Shown: positions 7,893-8,053 of the stretch, in pieces
How the letters are laid out: every line of letters starts with the position of its first letter
Numbering within the stretch: position 1 is the first letter of the stretch
DNA from: CAZFAT01 sp964517075
GTDB taxonomy: Bacteria > Acidobacteriota > Vicinamibacteria > Vicinamibacterales > SCN-69-37
DNA: 8,053 nucleotides
Direction of reading: 5' to 3'
Assembly: GCA_964517075.1 (NCBI GenBank)
Contig: CAZFAT010000234.1
Coordinates: 1 to 8,053 of the forward strand
Position numbers and translations under genes: made by a program
The notes under the pieces: generated by a model
Database searches by the model: none
Seen by the model: only the letters and a program-made list of their open reading frames with translations
What the model was told of the DNA's origin: nothing

Positions 7893-8053
7893 ATGACCGA
7901 TCGTCAGTTCGGAACCGTCGTCGTCGGCGGGAGCCAGTCAGGTCTGGCCGTGGGCCATTACCTCAAGCAACGGCATCTGTCATTCGTGATCCTGGACGAG
8001 CGCGACCGGGTCGGCGATGCGTGGCGGACGAGGTGGGATTCGCTGCGGCTGTT
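7893..8053 (+). CDS. Flavin-dependent monooxygenase/oxidoreductase (CzcO-like), 3' end outside window
   Basis: The first 53 codons of a FAD/NAD(P)-binding oxidoreductase are present; the right edge cuts the rest. After a short start comes the Rossmann FAD-binding strand-loop-helix TVVVGGSQSGLAVGHYL (about residues 8-24), then FVILDERDRVGDAWR (about 31-45) and RWDSLRLF. The latter is the signature of flavin-containing monooxygenase/CzcO-type proteins, where it usually continues with TPARF. The GxGxxG loop reads GGSQSG, with Ser at the third position; I recall GGSQAG-type loops in this subfamily, so this need not be a defect. Such enzymes use FAD and NADPH to oxygenate small molecules, or act as pyridine-nucleotide oxidoreductases; the substrate cannot be predicted from this part. 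The ATG at 7893 is the natural start; the Shine-Dalgarno is weak (CTGAGAC). Confidence 0.88.
   Translation, partial: MTDRQFGTVVVGGSQSGLAVGHYLKQRHLSFVILDERDRVGDAWRTRWDSLRL

Overview
The window is GC-rich, densely coded bacterial DNA. Two genes encode large MacB/FtsX-type permeases of the kind called ADOP (acidobacterial duplicated orphan permease), with no ATPase gene nearby. Together with the DinB-, SnoaL-, DUF1428- and DUF1801-type small proteins, this suggests a soil Acidobacteriota-like organism, possibly Vicinamibacteria-like; Gemmatimonadota is also possible. This assignment is inferred from gene content, because the window holds no rRNA or other marker gene.

Layout, left to right: (1) the C-terminal three quarters of an ADOP permease on + (2-1882), cut by the left edge; (2) a SnoaL-like plus DinB-like fusion protein on - (1918-2751), convergent with it; (3) a 156-bp divergent gap, then an exported SprT-like zinc metalloprotease with a helical tail on + (2908-3750); (4) a 174-bp convergent gap, then a complete 831-residue ADOP permease on - (3925-6420); (5) a 216-bp leader holding two direct repeats; (6) on -, the C-terminal part of a DUF1801 protein (6637-6885) abutting the first ~80 residues of a UvrA-like ATPase (6854-7150), a junction that looks like a deletion scar; (7) divergent from that, a DUF1428 (YbaA-like) protein starting with TTG on + (7278-7637); (8) a 255-bp spacer and the first 53 codons of a flavin-dependent monooxygenase of the CzcO type (from 7893), cut by the right edge. 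No gene-free stretch exceeds 300 bases.

The genes do not form an obvious pathway. The mix of orientations and single-gene units suggests independent transcription. The two permeases are probably envelope proteins of the MacB superfamily whose ATPase partner, if any, lies elsewhere. The small DinB, DUF1801 and DUF1428 proteins are typical accessory families of soil bacteria with poorly known roles. I found no defence system, CRISPR array, mobile element, tRNA or rRNA. The clearest anomaly is the UvrA/DUF1801 junction. The exported SprT-like protease is the least ordinary intact gene.
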